Shown here piece by piece: positions 8,996-16,470 of a stretch of 19,496 bases of DNA. The position numbers and the translations under genes were made by a program. This DNA comes from CAZZIQ01 sp964654355 (GTDB lineage Bacteria > Pseudomonadota > Gammaproteobacteria > GCF-002020875), in the NCBI GenBank assembly GCA_964654355.1, contig CAZZIQ010000019.1, forward strand, positions 1 through 19,496, in the 5' to 3' direction. The notes below the pieces were generated by a model. It had not been told where the DNA came from, did no database searches, and saw nothing but the letters and a program-made list of their open reading frames with translations. Within the stretch, counting starts at the first letter, position 1, and every line of letters starts with the position of its first letter.

Positions 8996-9616
8996 CTATC
9001 CACGTGCCGCAGAAACGAACTGCCGAATCGCATCTGCACTCTTTAGGCCCGGCGCAGCCTCCACGCCGCCACTGACATCCACAGCCCAAGGCTGCACTGC
9101 CGTGATCGCAGCCCCCACATTCTCCGGCGTCAGTCCACCGGCAAGAACCAAAGGCAGCGGCCGCTCGTTGGGAACCCGCGACCAGTCAAAGGTGCTGCCT
9201 GTGCCACCCGGCACACCCGGCTGATAGGCATCCAACAACACGCCACTGGCGCCTGCCGCAGCATAGGACTGCATTTCCGCCAAAACATTCATCTCCGGAC
9301 GCATGCGAATCGCCTTCATCCAACGCATCCCCGCTGCCAGTAGCGCGCAATCTTCTGCGCTCTCCTCGCCATGGAACTGCAGCAGATCCAGATCCAACTC
9401 ACTACACACCTCATCAACCTGTTCCGCAGCAGGATTCACAAACAAACCCACGCTGGTCACAAACGGCGGCACTGCGGCGACCAACTCCACCGCCTGTGCC
9501 GTCGAAACCGCACGTGGACTCGGTGGATAAAACACCAAACCGATGGCATCTGCGCCTGCATGTGCCGCGGCCTGAATGTCTTCTGCGCGGGTCATGCCGC
9601 AAATCTTGACGCGCAT
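8996..9616 (-). CDS. trpF: phosphoribosylanthranilate isomerase TrpF
   Basis: TrpF carries out the Amadori rearrangement of phosphoribosylanthranilate to CdRP in tryptophan synthesis. It is a monofunctional 206-residue TIM barrel. The catalytic general base C6 is in MRVKICGMTR and the general acid D129 in LLDAYQPGVPGGTGSTFDW; the phosphate-binding loops LAGGLTPENV and VDVSGGVE lie near the C terminus. It is the first gene of the trpFBA-accD-folC-dedD run. In related genomes it normally follows truA; here it follows oxyR after a 67-base spacer without a recognisable terminator, so oxyR read-through is possible. Confidence 0.97.
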   Translation of the reverse strand: MRVKICGMTRAEDIQAAAHAGADAIGLVFYPPSPRAVSTAQAVELVAAVPPFVTSVGLFVNPAAEQVDEVCSELDLDLLQFHGEESAEDCALLAAGMRWMKAIRMRPEMNVLAEMQSYAAAGASGVLLDAYQPGVPGGTGSTFDWSRVPNERPLPLVLAGGLTPENVGAAITAVQPWAVDVSGGVEAAPGLKSADAIRQFVSAARG

Positions 9617-9683
9617 GCTCGTGCTACCTATGCCGTACTCGAAATCGAGGATTTGAGGGTCAATCTGCTGGATGCGCAGTCTA

Positions 9684-10631
9684 TCAGGAAGCCGTCACAC
9701 TCGGGTGCGTGGTCTGCGACAGGATATGCACCGTATTCGGCAGATGGGAACGAATCACTTCGGCCACCGCATCCAAGGCTTGCATGCGGGGGAAGGTCGC
9801 ACGGTGAACCAAACGCACGCGCCGACCGGCCTGAGCGAAATTGAGCTTGCGCACGATCACACCCTGTACGTGAAGACGCCCGCCATGCACCGCCAGTGCA
9901 GGGACCAACGTCGACCCCACGCCCATTCCAACAAGCTGTACGAGGGTTTCGAGACTTGCAGCGGAAAAATCTGCGACCGGGCCCGATTCCGGACGCCGCT
10001 GCATGTTGCATGCCGACATCACTTGCCCGGACAGACAGTGCTCCTCACTGAGCAAGAGCAAGTCCAGCTGGGAGAGATCTTCCAGCGAAATATCGTCTTT
10101 GGTGTACAGCGGATGATTCGCCGGATGCGCCAGCCAAAACGGCTCATCGAATAATGGGATTTCCCCCAGATCTTCACGCAGCTCGTTGGTCGCAATCAGG
10201 ACCGCATCCAACGCGTGATCACGCAGCATCCCGACCAATTGCTCGGTCGTGCCTTCGCGCAAAATCAACTCCATATTGGGATACCTTTGACGCAAAGGCA
10301 TGACAATCAACGGCACCAAAAACGGACTCAGGGTATGAATCGCGCCAATACGCAAGGGACCTGCAACCGGATCACGAAAGCTGCGCGCCAGCTGTTCAAT
10401 CGCCTCGCCCTGCTCGAGCAACTGGCGCGCCAGCGCCACAATGCGTTCACCAATCGGGGTAATCTCGACGCTGCGGCTGGTGCGCTCGAACAAGATGACG
10501 CCCAACTCTTCTTCTAGCTTGCGGATTTGCCCACTCAAAGTGGGCTGGCTGACATGACATTTGTCGGCAGCGCGACCGAAATGGCGCAGGTCTTCGACGG
10601 CGACCAAATACCGTAAATCTCGAATATTCAT
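9684..10631 (-). CDS. oxyR: peroxide-sensing LysR-family regulator OxyR
   Basis: A LysR-type transcription factor of 315 residues. The N-terminal winged helix-turn-helix is about residues 1-60 (MNIRDLRYLVAVEDLRHFGR, then VSQPTLSGQIRKLEEELG) and a LysR substrate-like regulatory domain follows from about 90. Within LLLSEEHCLSGQVMSACNM the two cysteines are C199 and C208, exactly the pair that forms the H2O2-induced disulfide in E. coli OxyR, so this is a redox-competent OxyR rather than a generic LysR protein. It is divergent from the rubrerythrin operon, and a sequence matching the OxyR operator lies 9 bases upstream of its start, suggesting autoregulation plus control of the operon. No clear Shine-Dalgarno precedes the ATG. 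Confidence 0.95.
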   Translation of the reverse strand: MNIRDLRYLVAVEDLRHFGRAADKCHVSQPTLSGQIRKLEEELGVILFERTSRSVEITPIGERIVALARQLLEQGEAIEQLARSFRDPVAGPLRIGAIHTLSPFLVPLIVMPLRQRYPNMELILREGTTEQLVGMLRDHALDAVLIATNELREDLGEIPLFDEPFWLAHPANHPLYTKDDISLEDLSQLDLLLLSEEHCLSGQVMSACNMQRRPESGPVADFSAASLETLVQLVGMGVGSTLVPALAVHGGRLHVQGVIVRKLNFAQAGRRVRLVHRATFPRMQALDAVAEVIRSHLPNTVHILSQTTHPSVTAS

Positions 10632-10640
10632 GTTTTAACG

Positions 10641-10677
10641 ATAGACGCTACCTATCAGAAAAATCAAGACAAACGAT
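10641..10677. promoter_or_regulatory. candidate OxyR operator
   Basis: ATAG (10641-10644), 7 bases, CTAT (10652-10655) is an exact match to the OxyR half-operator ATAG-N7-CTAT. After a 7-base spacer comes a degenerate copy, ATCA (10663-10666), 7 bases, CGAT (10674-10677), in the same phase as the two-dimer tetramer operator known from E. coli. It sits between the divergent oxyR and rubrerythrin genes, 9 bases before the oxyR start codon and 106 before the rubrerythrin start. I could not place convincing -35/-10 boxes for either gene. Match and location are seen; binding is inferred. Confidence 0.75.
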
Positions 10678-10783
10678 TACAAATGTCCAAGAATTGTGCG
10701 TACTGTACAGCCTGCCCTATGGCAATGGACCCGCCCTATTCAAAGGCGGAATTGTTGAACCACCCTGAACTCCGGAGGACATC

Positions 10784-11203
<420 letters not shown>

Positions 11204-11210
11204 TCGAGGT

Positions 11211-11273
11211 CTCTGGCCAGAGCCTTCGAGGGCTCACAGAGCCCTCAATCGCCTGCGGGGGCAACCCCGCAGG
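11211..11273. repeat. three consecutive palindromes in the rubrerythrin-FeS intergenic region
   Basis: Three inverted repeats lie in a row in the 108-base gap between the rubrerythrin and Fe-S genes. The first is a perfect 12-base palindrome at 11211-11222 (CTCTGGCCAGAG). The second, at 11228-11246, has 8-base arms (GAGGGCTC) around a 3-base loop. The third, at 11252-11273, has 9-base GC-rich arms (CCTGCGGGG) closing a GCAA tetraloop of the stable GNRA type. No T-run follows any of them, so they are not a standard intrinsic terminator. They could stabilise the upstream rubrerythrin mRNA or act as partial attenuators; both are inferences. Confidence 0.75.
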
Positions 11274-11311
11274 TACCCCCACCCAAACAACATGCGCACA
11301 GGAACCCATCC

Positions 11312-12643
11312 ATGAGTATTCGCGAAGGCAACCTAGAAGCACCCACGCGTCACAACATTGATTGGAAGAATCCGGACTTCTACAACGAAGAGAAGGTGTT
11401 CGAAGAACTCGAGCGCGTCTTTGACTTGTGCCACGGCTGCCGTCGTTGCGTGTCCCTGTGTGACAGCTTCCCCACGCTGTTCGATTTGGTTGATGAGTCT
11501 TCAACCATGGAAGTCGATGGCGTGGACAAGAAGGATTATTGGAAGGTCGTCGACCAATGCTACCTCTGCGATCTTTGTTATATGACCAAGTGTCCGTATG
11601 TACCGCCACATCCGTGGAATCTCGACTTCCCACATCTGATGCTGCGCGCCAAAGCGGTCAAATTTAAAAAAGAAGGCACGTCTTTCCGCAACAACCTGCT
11701 GTCGAGCACTGATACCGTCGGCAAGATTGCCGGCATTCCGGTTTTAAATGGCGTAGTCAACACCGTCAACCAAATGAAACCCGTGCGTAAGGTCATGGAT
11801 AAGGTGATGGGCATCCACGCCGATGCGCATCTGCCCCGCTTTGAGAGCAAGCCACTACGCTCGCGTCTCGCCGATCGTCGCAACAGCCACGCTACTGGCG
11901 CGCCGACTGCAAACACCAAGGGCCGTGTTGCGCTGTTCAGCACGTGCTATGGCAACCGCAACGAGCCGCACATTGGTGAAGACTTGGTCGCGGTGTTCGA
12001 ACACAACGGCATTCCGGTCACCATTGCCGAGAAAGAACAATGCTGCGGCATGCCCAAACTCGAACTCGGTGATCTCGACGCGGTCGCGGCTGCCAAGGAT
12101 GTGAACATTCCGGCGCTAGTGAAATTAGTGAACGAAGGCTGGGACATCGTCGCACCGGTTCCGTCCTGCGCACTCATGTTCCGCCAGGAATTGCCGCTGC
12201 TGTTCCCGGAAGACGAAGACGTACGCAAGGTCGCGGACGCCATCTTTGACCCATTCGAATACTTGATGCTGCGTAACAAAGAAGGCCAACTCAAGACCGA
12301 CTTTAAGAACAGTCTAGGCAAGGTTTCCTACCACGCAGCCTGCCATCAGCGCGTCCAGAACTTTGGTGCGAAAACCAAAGATGCCCTCTCGCTGGTGCCT
12401 GACACCATCGTCGAGATGATTGAGCGCTGCTCGGGGCATGACGGCACCTACGGCGTGAAGAGCGAAACCTTTGACAAGGCGATGAAAATCGCGCGCCCGG
12501 TGGTGAACAAGATCAAACAAGCGCAGCCAGATCATTACGGCAGCGATTGTCCGATTGCCGGTCATCACCTCGCCAATGGCCTTAAAGATGGCAGCAGCCC
12601 GGAACATCCGATGAGCCTGCTACGCAAGGCCTACGGCATTTGA
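11312..12643 (+). CDS. GlpC/HdrD-like iron-sulfur electron-transfer protein
   Basis: A 443-residue soluble protein resembling GlpC, GlcF and heterodisulfide reductase D. The N-terminal ferredoxin-like part has two cysteine clusters for [4Fe-4S] centres: C40-x2-C43-x2-C46-x3-C50 and C83-x2-C86-x2-C89-x4-C94-P. Two CCG-type domains follow: C212, C244-C245-G and C286, then C344, C373-S-G and C413, so the second domain lacks one cysteine of the usual pair. No transmembrane segment or FAD domain is evident, and no flavoprotein gene is adjacent. The ATG has AGGAA about 7 bases upstream. It lies between rubrerythrin and DUF3501 on the same strand; a role delivering electrons to the rubredoxin-less rubrerythrin is a plausible inference. 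Its own oxidation partner is unknown. Confidence 0.9.
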   Translation: MSIREGNLEAPTRHNIDWKNPDFYNEEKVFEELERVFDLCHGCRRCVSLCDSFPTLFDLVDESSTMEVDGVDKKDYWKVVDQCYLCDLCYMTKCPYVPPHPWNLDFPHLMLRAKAVKFKKEGTSFRNNLLSSTDTVGKIAGIPVLNGVVNTVNQMKPVRKVMDKVMGIHADAHLPRFESKPLRSRLADRRNSHATGAPTANTKGRVALFSTCYGNRNEPHIGEDLVAVFEHNGIPVTIAEKEQCCGMPKLELGDLDAVAAAKDVNIPALVKLVNEGWDIVAPVPSCALMFRQELPLLFPEDEDVRKVADAIFDPFEYLMLRNKEGQLKTDFKNSLGKVSYHAACHQRVQNFGAKTKDALSLVPDTIVEMIERCSGHDGTYGVKSETFDKAMKIARPVVNKIKQAQPDHYGSDCPIAGHHLANGLKDGSSPEHPMSLLRKAYGI

Positions 12644-12670
12644 TTTCACCCAGATAACGGAGCACATCAC

Positions 12671-13252
12671 ATGGAACCTCTCACCCGTGCCGATTTGATG
12701 TCACTCGAAGAATATGCATCCAAGCGCATCGCTTTTCGTGAACAAGTGATGCAGCACAAACTGGAACGTCGCGTGTTGATCGGTGACCACGCCACCCTAC
12801 ACTTCGAAGACCGCATGATCATGCAGTATCAAGTGCAGGAGATGCTGCGCCTCGAACGCATCTTCGAAGCTGAACTAATTCAGGAAGAACTCGACGTCTA
12901 TAACGCACTCATCCCAAACGGCAGCAATTGGAAAGCGACCTTTATGATCGAATTTCCGGATGTTGATCAACGCAAGGTGGAACTGGCGCGCCTGATTGGC
13001 ATTGAAGAAAAGACCTGGATGCAGGTCGGTGATCACGCCAAGGTCTATCCGATCGCAAATGAAGACCTTGAGCGCAGCACCGAAGACAAAACATCCTCGG
13101 TTCACTTCATGCGTTGGGAACTCACGCCCGAGATGGTGAAGGACGCCAAGGCCGGCGCACCGATCAAAGCGGGCATTGATCACCCCAACTACAACGTTGC
13201 TGTAACCCTTAACGAAGCCCAGCGCGCTTCACTCGCCAGCGATTTGTCTTAA
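12671..13252 (+). CDS. DUF3501 family protein
   Basis: A 193-residue protein of unknown function that I recognise as DUF3501 from its conserved segments: LTRADLMSLEEYASKRIAFR near the N terminus, GDHATLHFEDRMIMQYQVQE at about residues 38-57, ALIPNGSNWKATFMIEFPDV at about 78-97, and VHFMRWELTPEMV then GIDHPNYN near the C terminus. No signal peptide, membrane segment or cysteine cluster is present; a cytoplasmic location is inferred. It follows the Fe-S gene by 27 bases with ACGGAG upstream as ribosome-binding site, so the two are almost surely co-transcribed. From general knowledge, DUF3501 genes often accompany rubrerythrin and this type of Fe-S protein, which points to a joint role, but no activity should be assigned. 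Confidence 0.9.
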   Translation: MEPLTRADLMSLEEYASKRIAFREQVMQHKLERRVLIGDHATLHFEDRMIMQYQVQEMLRLERIFEAELIQEELDVYNALIPNGSNWKATFMIEFPDVDQRKVELARLIGIEEKTWMQVGDHAKVYPIANEDLERSTEDKTSSVHFMRWELTPEMVKDAKAGAPIKAGIDHPNYNVAVTLNEAQRASLASDLS

Positions 13253-13259
13253 CAAAGCA

Positions 13260-13366
13260 TGTCTGGTGGAAGCTCGCTTTTCGGGGCGTCGATCGACATG
13301 GACGTCGATCGTCGAGCGCGCCAAGGACGGCCTTGAGCGCCCCCGAAAAGCGGATACCACCAGACA
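13260..13366. repeat. 107-base structured inverted-repeat element (three-way junction)
   Basis: The outer arms TGTCTGGTGG (13260-13269) and CCACCAGACA (13357-13366) pair perfectly. After a small internal loop, CGCTTTTCGGGG (13275-13286) pairs with CCCCGAAAAGCG (13341-13352). Inside are two further hairpins: 13287-13314, with CGATCGAC/GTCGATCG arms and loop ATGGAC, and 13316-13340, with CAAGG/CCTTG arms, loop ACGG and a GCGC/GCGC base. Together they form a complete three-way junction. It lies between the convergent ends of DUF3501 and truA, with no T-tract at either side. It may be a dispersed palindromic repeat or MITE-like unit, or a bidirectional Rho-blocking or termination structure. Confidence 0.8.
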
Positions 13367-13374
13367 GTAATCGA

Positions 13375-14184
13375 CTAATTCGAGTACACCGGCGGCCAGG
13401 GAAGTGAGTCCGGGTCGCCGTTTTTCGTTTGCGGCAACCCGAATTTCTCCGGGTAATCCACCTCAACCAAATAAAGCCCCGCAGCATCCGCCGTCACACC
13501 GGCTTGAGTTCGATCACGCGCAGCAAGTAACTCAGCAATCCATTCCGGTGGGCGTTCACCCGCAGCGACTTCCAGCAGCGACCCCATGAAGTTGCGCACC
13601 ATGTGATGCAAAAACGCATTAGCACGCACCTCGAACCACACCACTGCACCCTGACGCCAGCAGCGCACCGCCTGGACTTCACGCCGCGCATGTTGCGCCT
13701 GACAAGCTGCGGCACGAAACGCCGAAAAATCTTGCTCGCCCAACAGGTAATTGGCACCTGCTTGCATGGCATCCACATCTAAGCTTTTCCAGGTCCAAGC
13801 CAAACGATCACGCAACAGCGCCGAAGCCGCAGGCCCACTCAAAATCCCATAGCGATAGGTGCGCGCCGTAGCGGAATAACGGGCATGAAAGTCATCCGAA
13901 ACCGACTGCACCCACCGTAGACGAACATCGGCGGGAAGATTGGAATTCACGCCGCGAAGCCACGAATGGGCATCACGCGTGACTTCAGTATCGAAATGGA
14001 TGACTTGCCCTAAGGCATGCACGCCCGCATCGGTACGCCCAGCAACCGTTACCGTAATCGGCTGATCGGCAACGATAGAGAGGCCTTGCTCAATGGCCGC
14101 CTGGACCGTGCGCACGTCACCGTCCTGTGCTTCCCAGCCATGAAACGCCGCGCCGTCATATTCAACCCCCACCGCGCAACGCAT
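13375..14184 (-). CDS. truA: tRNA pseudouridine(38-40) synthase TruA
   Basis: TruA converts U38-U40 in the anticodon stem-loop of many tRNAs to pseudouridine. The 269-residue product has the catalytic aspartate D52 in AGRTDAGVHALGQVIHF, the DDFHARYSATARTYRYGIL motif, and the C-terminal FEVRANAFLHHMVRNFMGSL motif, all in TruA order. The ATG at 14184 shares a base with the fimV TGA (TGATG), fixing the start; a TTG directly in front would add one residue and is less likely. In related genomes trpF follows directly; here a 3.7-kb stretch with four genes separates them. Confidence 0.97.
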   Translation of the reverse strand: MRCAVGVEYDGAAFHGWEAQDGDVRTVQAAIEQGLSIVADQPITVTVAGRTDAGVHALGQVIHFDTEVTRDAHSWLRGVNSNLPADVRLRWVQSVSDDFHARYSATARTYRYGILSGPAASALLRDRLAWTWKSLDVDAMQAGANYLLGEQDFSAFRAAACQAQHARREVQAVRCWRQGAVVWFEVRANAFLHHMVRNFMGSLLEVAAGERPPEWIAELLAARDRTQAGVTADAAGLYLVEVDYPEKFGLPQTKNGDPDSLPWPPVYSN

Positions 14185-15362
14185 CAACGGCCCTCTATGT
14201 TGCTGGAACCTTGCTGGACCTGCGCACGCAACGCCAACACCCGTGGATCGCTCGCCGCGGTTTGTTCCACTACTTGCAGGGTCGCGTCTGCTGCTGCAAC
14301 GTCACCTAGATCTAAATGCGCTTGCACCATGTCCAACATGAAAGGATCCACCGTAACGGCTGGCTGTACGACAGCAACAGGCTGGATTCGCTCTGGTGTC
14401 GGTGTCGAGAGAGGCTCTTGCGCGATTTCCATCGACTTCAGTGGAGCTGCTTGTGGCTCCACAGCAACCGGCTGAGGTGATGCGTCATGCTCACTGCGCC
14501 ATTGCATACGCGCCCGCGCCTCTTGTCGAAGCTTGCGATCGGGAAGCTCGCTGCGCCACCACAAGACAAAACCCAACACGATCATGAGCAACAAAATAAG
14601 GCCGATAACTACGGTCATCCACAGCTTGTCGCGCAACGAGTGAAGAGCAGCATCCCGTGCATACAACATGTCCCGCAAGCGCTCGACTTCTTCCCCCGCT
14701 TCACGCAGCCTCTGTTCAGAGGCGAGGGCAACTGTTTCTGCCTCTTGTACACGCACGCGCAAACGCGCTTGCTCATCTTCGAATGCCGCGAGCGATTCGC
14801 GCAACAACAAGGCCTCAGTTTCAAGTTGTAAAAGACGCATACGCTCACTGTCGCGCAGCTGCCCCTCAACTTGTGGCTGAAGCAATTCCAATCGCGGCAC
14901 CCCACGCGGGCCCAAAGATGCTGATGGCGTAGCTGCCAATGCAAATCCGCTCGTGGTTTTTCCTGCTGGATCAGCTACGGCCTGCATCGACCCACTGATC
15001 GCCGGTAGTTCGGGCAGTAACGTAAGCACCTGCCGATCGTTCGGGTCCGCAGCATTGACTAAGACCAATCGCAATACGGGATCTTCGACAAGTGTGCTGG
15101 ATGACCATACGTAACGATGCGACGGATCCGCAGTGCGCTCAATCAAGCGCCATTGCGCATCCGCAAAGCCTGTGGCGTCTTCCCCACCATCCTCAGTGCG
15201 AGTCGACCTACGCCACTCGGTCGCACCCGCGATCTCCATCCGCACATCCAGCGGCTGACCCAAGATGGGGGCTTGCTCAATATTCACACCGCTCACGATC
15301 GGAAGGGCATGAAGGTCATACGAAACCAAGACCCATAAAAAAAGCCATGCCGCTTGCCACAA
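14184..15362 (-). CDS. fimV: FimV-like inner-membrane/periplasmic protein, start uncertain
   Basis: Placed between asd and truA, the conserved site of fimV. The mature part begins LPIVSGVNIEQAPILGQPLD, like the N-terminal FimV domain; an Ala/Leu-rich coiled coil covers about residues 168-246, one transmembrane helix about 248-269 (MTVVIGLILLLMIVLGFVLW), and a short TPR-like C terminus (DPFMLDMVQAHLDLGDVAAA) resembles the FimV C-terminal domain. At about 392 residues it is much shorter than P. aeruginosa FimV (about 900), and no LysM domain is seen. FimV organises polar type IV pili and related polar processes; the role here is inferred. No in-frame ATG precedes the hydrophobic segment: I chose TTG at 15362, with TTG at 15404 or 15428 as alternatives. 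The signal-peptide region overlaps the asd terminator. Confidence 0.8.
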   Translation of the reverse strand: MWQAAWLFLWVLVSYDLHALPIVSGVNIEQAPILGQPLDVRMEIAGATEWRRSTRTEDGGEDATGFADAQWRLIERTADPSHRYVWSSSTLVEDPVLRLVLVNAADPNDRQVLTLLPELPAISGSMQAVADPAGKTTSGFALAATPSASLGPRGVPRLELLQPQVEGQLRDSERMRLLQLETEALLLRESLAAFEDEQARLRVRVQEAETVALASEQRLREAGEEVERLRDMLYARDAALHSLRDKLWMTVVIGLILLLMIVLGFVLWWRSELPDRKLRQEARARMQWRSEHDASPQPVAVEPQAAPLKSMEIAQEPLSTPTPERIQPVAVVQPAVTVDPFMLDMVQAHLDLGDVAAADATLQVVEQTAASDPRVLALRAQVQQGSSNIEGR

Positions 15363-15372
15363 GCGACATGGC
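15337..15372 (-). terminator. intrinsic terminator after asd
   Basis: On the minus strand a 12-base-pair stem (GCCATGTCGCTT with AAGCGGCATGGC, one G-U pair), loop GTGGC, is followed at once by seven T residues (15343-15337). The stem begins 36 bases after the asd stop codon, the expected place for the end of the leuB-asd transcript. It lies inside the reading frame that encodes the hydrophobic N terminus of the fimV-like protein. Confidence 0.88.
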
Positions 15373-15408
15373 CCCTGCGTCCCATGGACGCGTGTGAAGA
15401 ACAACCAA

Positions 15409-16434
15409 TTAAGCGAGATACTTCTCAATCAAGATTTCCGCGATCTGAACGCTATTCAGGGCAGCACCCTTACGCACATTATCCGCGACCACCCACAGAT
15501 TCAAACCACGCGGATGCGAGATATCTTCTCGAATGCGACTGACATACACCGGATCGGTACCCGCAGCCTCAGTGACTGCGGTGGCATAGCCACCAGGCTC
15601 GCGCTCATCCAGCACCTGAATACCTGGTGCCTTACTCAGCAAGCGACGCGCCTCTTCTGCGGAAATCTTGGAACGGGTTTCGATGTGAAGCGCTTCTGAG
15701 TGACCGTAAAACACGGGCACCCGTACCGTAGTTGGGTTCACCATGATGCTCGGATCATGAAACATCTTCTGGGTCTCCCACACCATCTTCATTTCTTCTT
15801 TGGTGTAGCCGTTTTCCTTAAACACATCAATATGCGGCAGGCAGTTGAATGCAATCTGCTTCGGATACACATGCGCTTCTACCGGCTTCGCATTCAGTAG
15901 ATTTGCGGTTTGCGTCGCAAGCTCTTCGATCGCTTCCTTACCCGTTCCCGATACCGCCTGGTAGGTACACACATTAATACGCTCAATCCCGACCGCATCA
16001 TGAATCGGCTTCAGCGCCACCAACATCTGAATGGTGGAACAGTTCGGGTTGGCGATGATGCCACGGGTCGTGTAGCCCGCAATGTCATCGGGATTCACTT
16101 CCGGCACTACCAATGGGATGTCTTCGTCGTAACGGAAGTGCGCGGTGTTATCGACAACGACACAACCCGCAGCGGCAGCTTTCGGCGCATATTCCTCAGA
16201 GATGGAACCACCCGCCGAGAACAAACCGATCTGCACCTTGGAGAAGTCAAAGGTCGCCAAGTCTTCAACGGTGACATAGCCGCCGTTGAATTCAATCTTT
16301 TTACCCGCAGAGCGCTCAGACGCCAACGGATACAACTTACCGATCGGAAACTTACGTTCCTCCAGAATCGACATCATAGTTTCGCCTACGGCACCGGTGG
16401 CACCGACAACAGCAACATCAAAGGTTTTGCTCAT
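15409..16434 (-). CDS. asd: aspartate-semialdehyde dehydrogenase Asd
   Basis: Asd reduces beta-aspartyl phosphate to aspartate semialdehyde with NADPH, the branch point to lysine/diaminopimelate, threonine and methionine. The 341-residue product has the NADP-binding GATGAVG at residues 11-17, the nucleophile C132 in IIANPNCSTIQ, and the GHSEALHIET segment in the C-terminal domain. Length and motifs match the shorter, Pseudomonas/Gram-positive-like class rather than the 367-residue E. coli type. The ATG is preceded by AGAGAGC. It follows leuB by 36 bases and ends before a strong terminator. Together with dapE it provides two steps of the diaminopimelate pathway in this window. Confidence 0.98.
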   Translation of the reverse strand: MSKTFDVAVVGATGAVGETMMSILEERKFPIGKLYPLASERSAGKKIEFNGGYVTVEDLATFDFSKVQIGLFSAGGSISEEYAPKAAAAGCVVVDNTAHFRYDEDIPLVVPEVNPDDIAGYTTRGIIANPNCSTIQMLVALKPIHDAVGIERINVCTYQAVSGTGKEAIEELATQTANLLNAKPVEAHVYPKQIAFNCLPHIDVFKENGYTKEEMKMVWETQKMFHDPSIMVNPTTVRVPVFYGHSEALHIETRSKISAEEARRLLSKAPGIQVLDEREPGGYATAVTEAAGTDPVYVSRIREDISHPRGLNLWVVADNVRKGAALNSVQIAEILIEKYLA

Positions 16435-16470
16435 GGCTCGCTCTCTAAAAAAGAATGCGGGTGGATAAAA

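Noticed and set aside
8976..9089. N-terminal extension of TrpB to an upstream start
   Set aside because: It would overlap trpF, reads as a Cys/Arg-rich stretch unlike TrpB, and the ATG at 8975 gives the family N terminus.
10703..10710. CTGTACAG palindrome as a LexA box
   Set aside because: The LexA site needs CTGT-N8-ACAG; here the two halves are directly joined, so an 8-base palindrome by chance is the simpler view.
10731..10749. CCGCC/GGCGG inverted repeat upstream of rubrerythrin as a riboswitch or second operator
   Set aside because: Arms of only 5 bases in a GC-rich region with a 9-base spacer are expected by chance, and no known motif matches.
13260..13366. Standard intrinsic terminator for DUF3501 or truA
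   Set aside because: No T-tract follows the stem on either strand and the structure is branched, so it is recorded as a structured repeat instead.
13209..13487. Minus-strand 92-codon open frame across the DUF3501/truA gap
   Set aside because: It is explained by the structured inverted repeat plus the out-of-frame truA 3' end; no protein-family resemblance.
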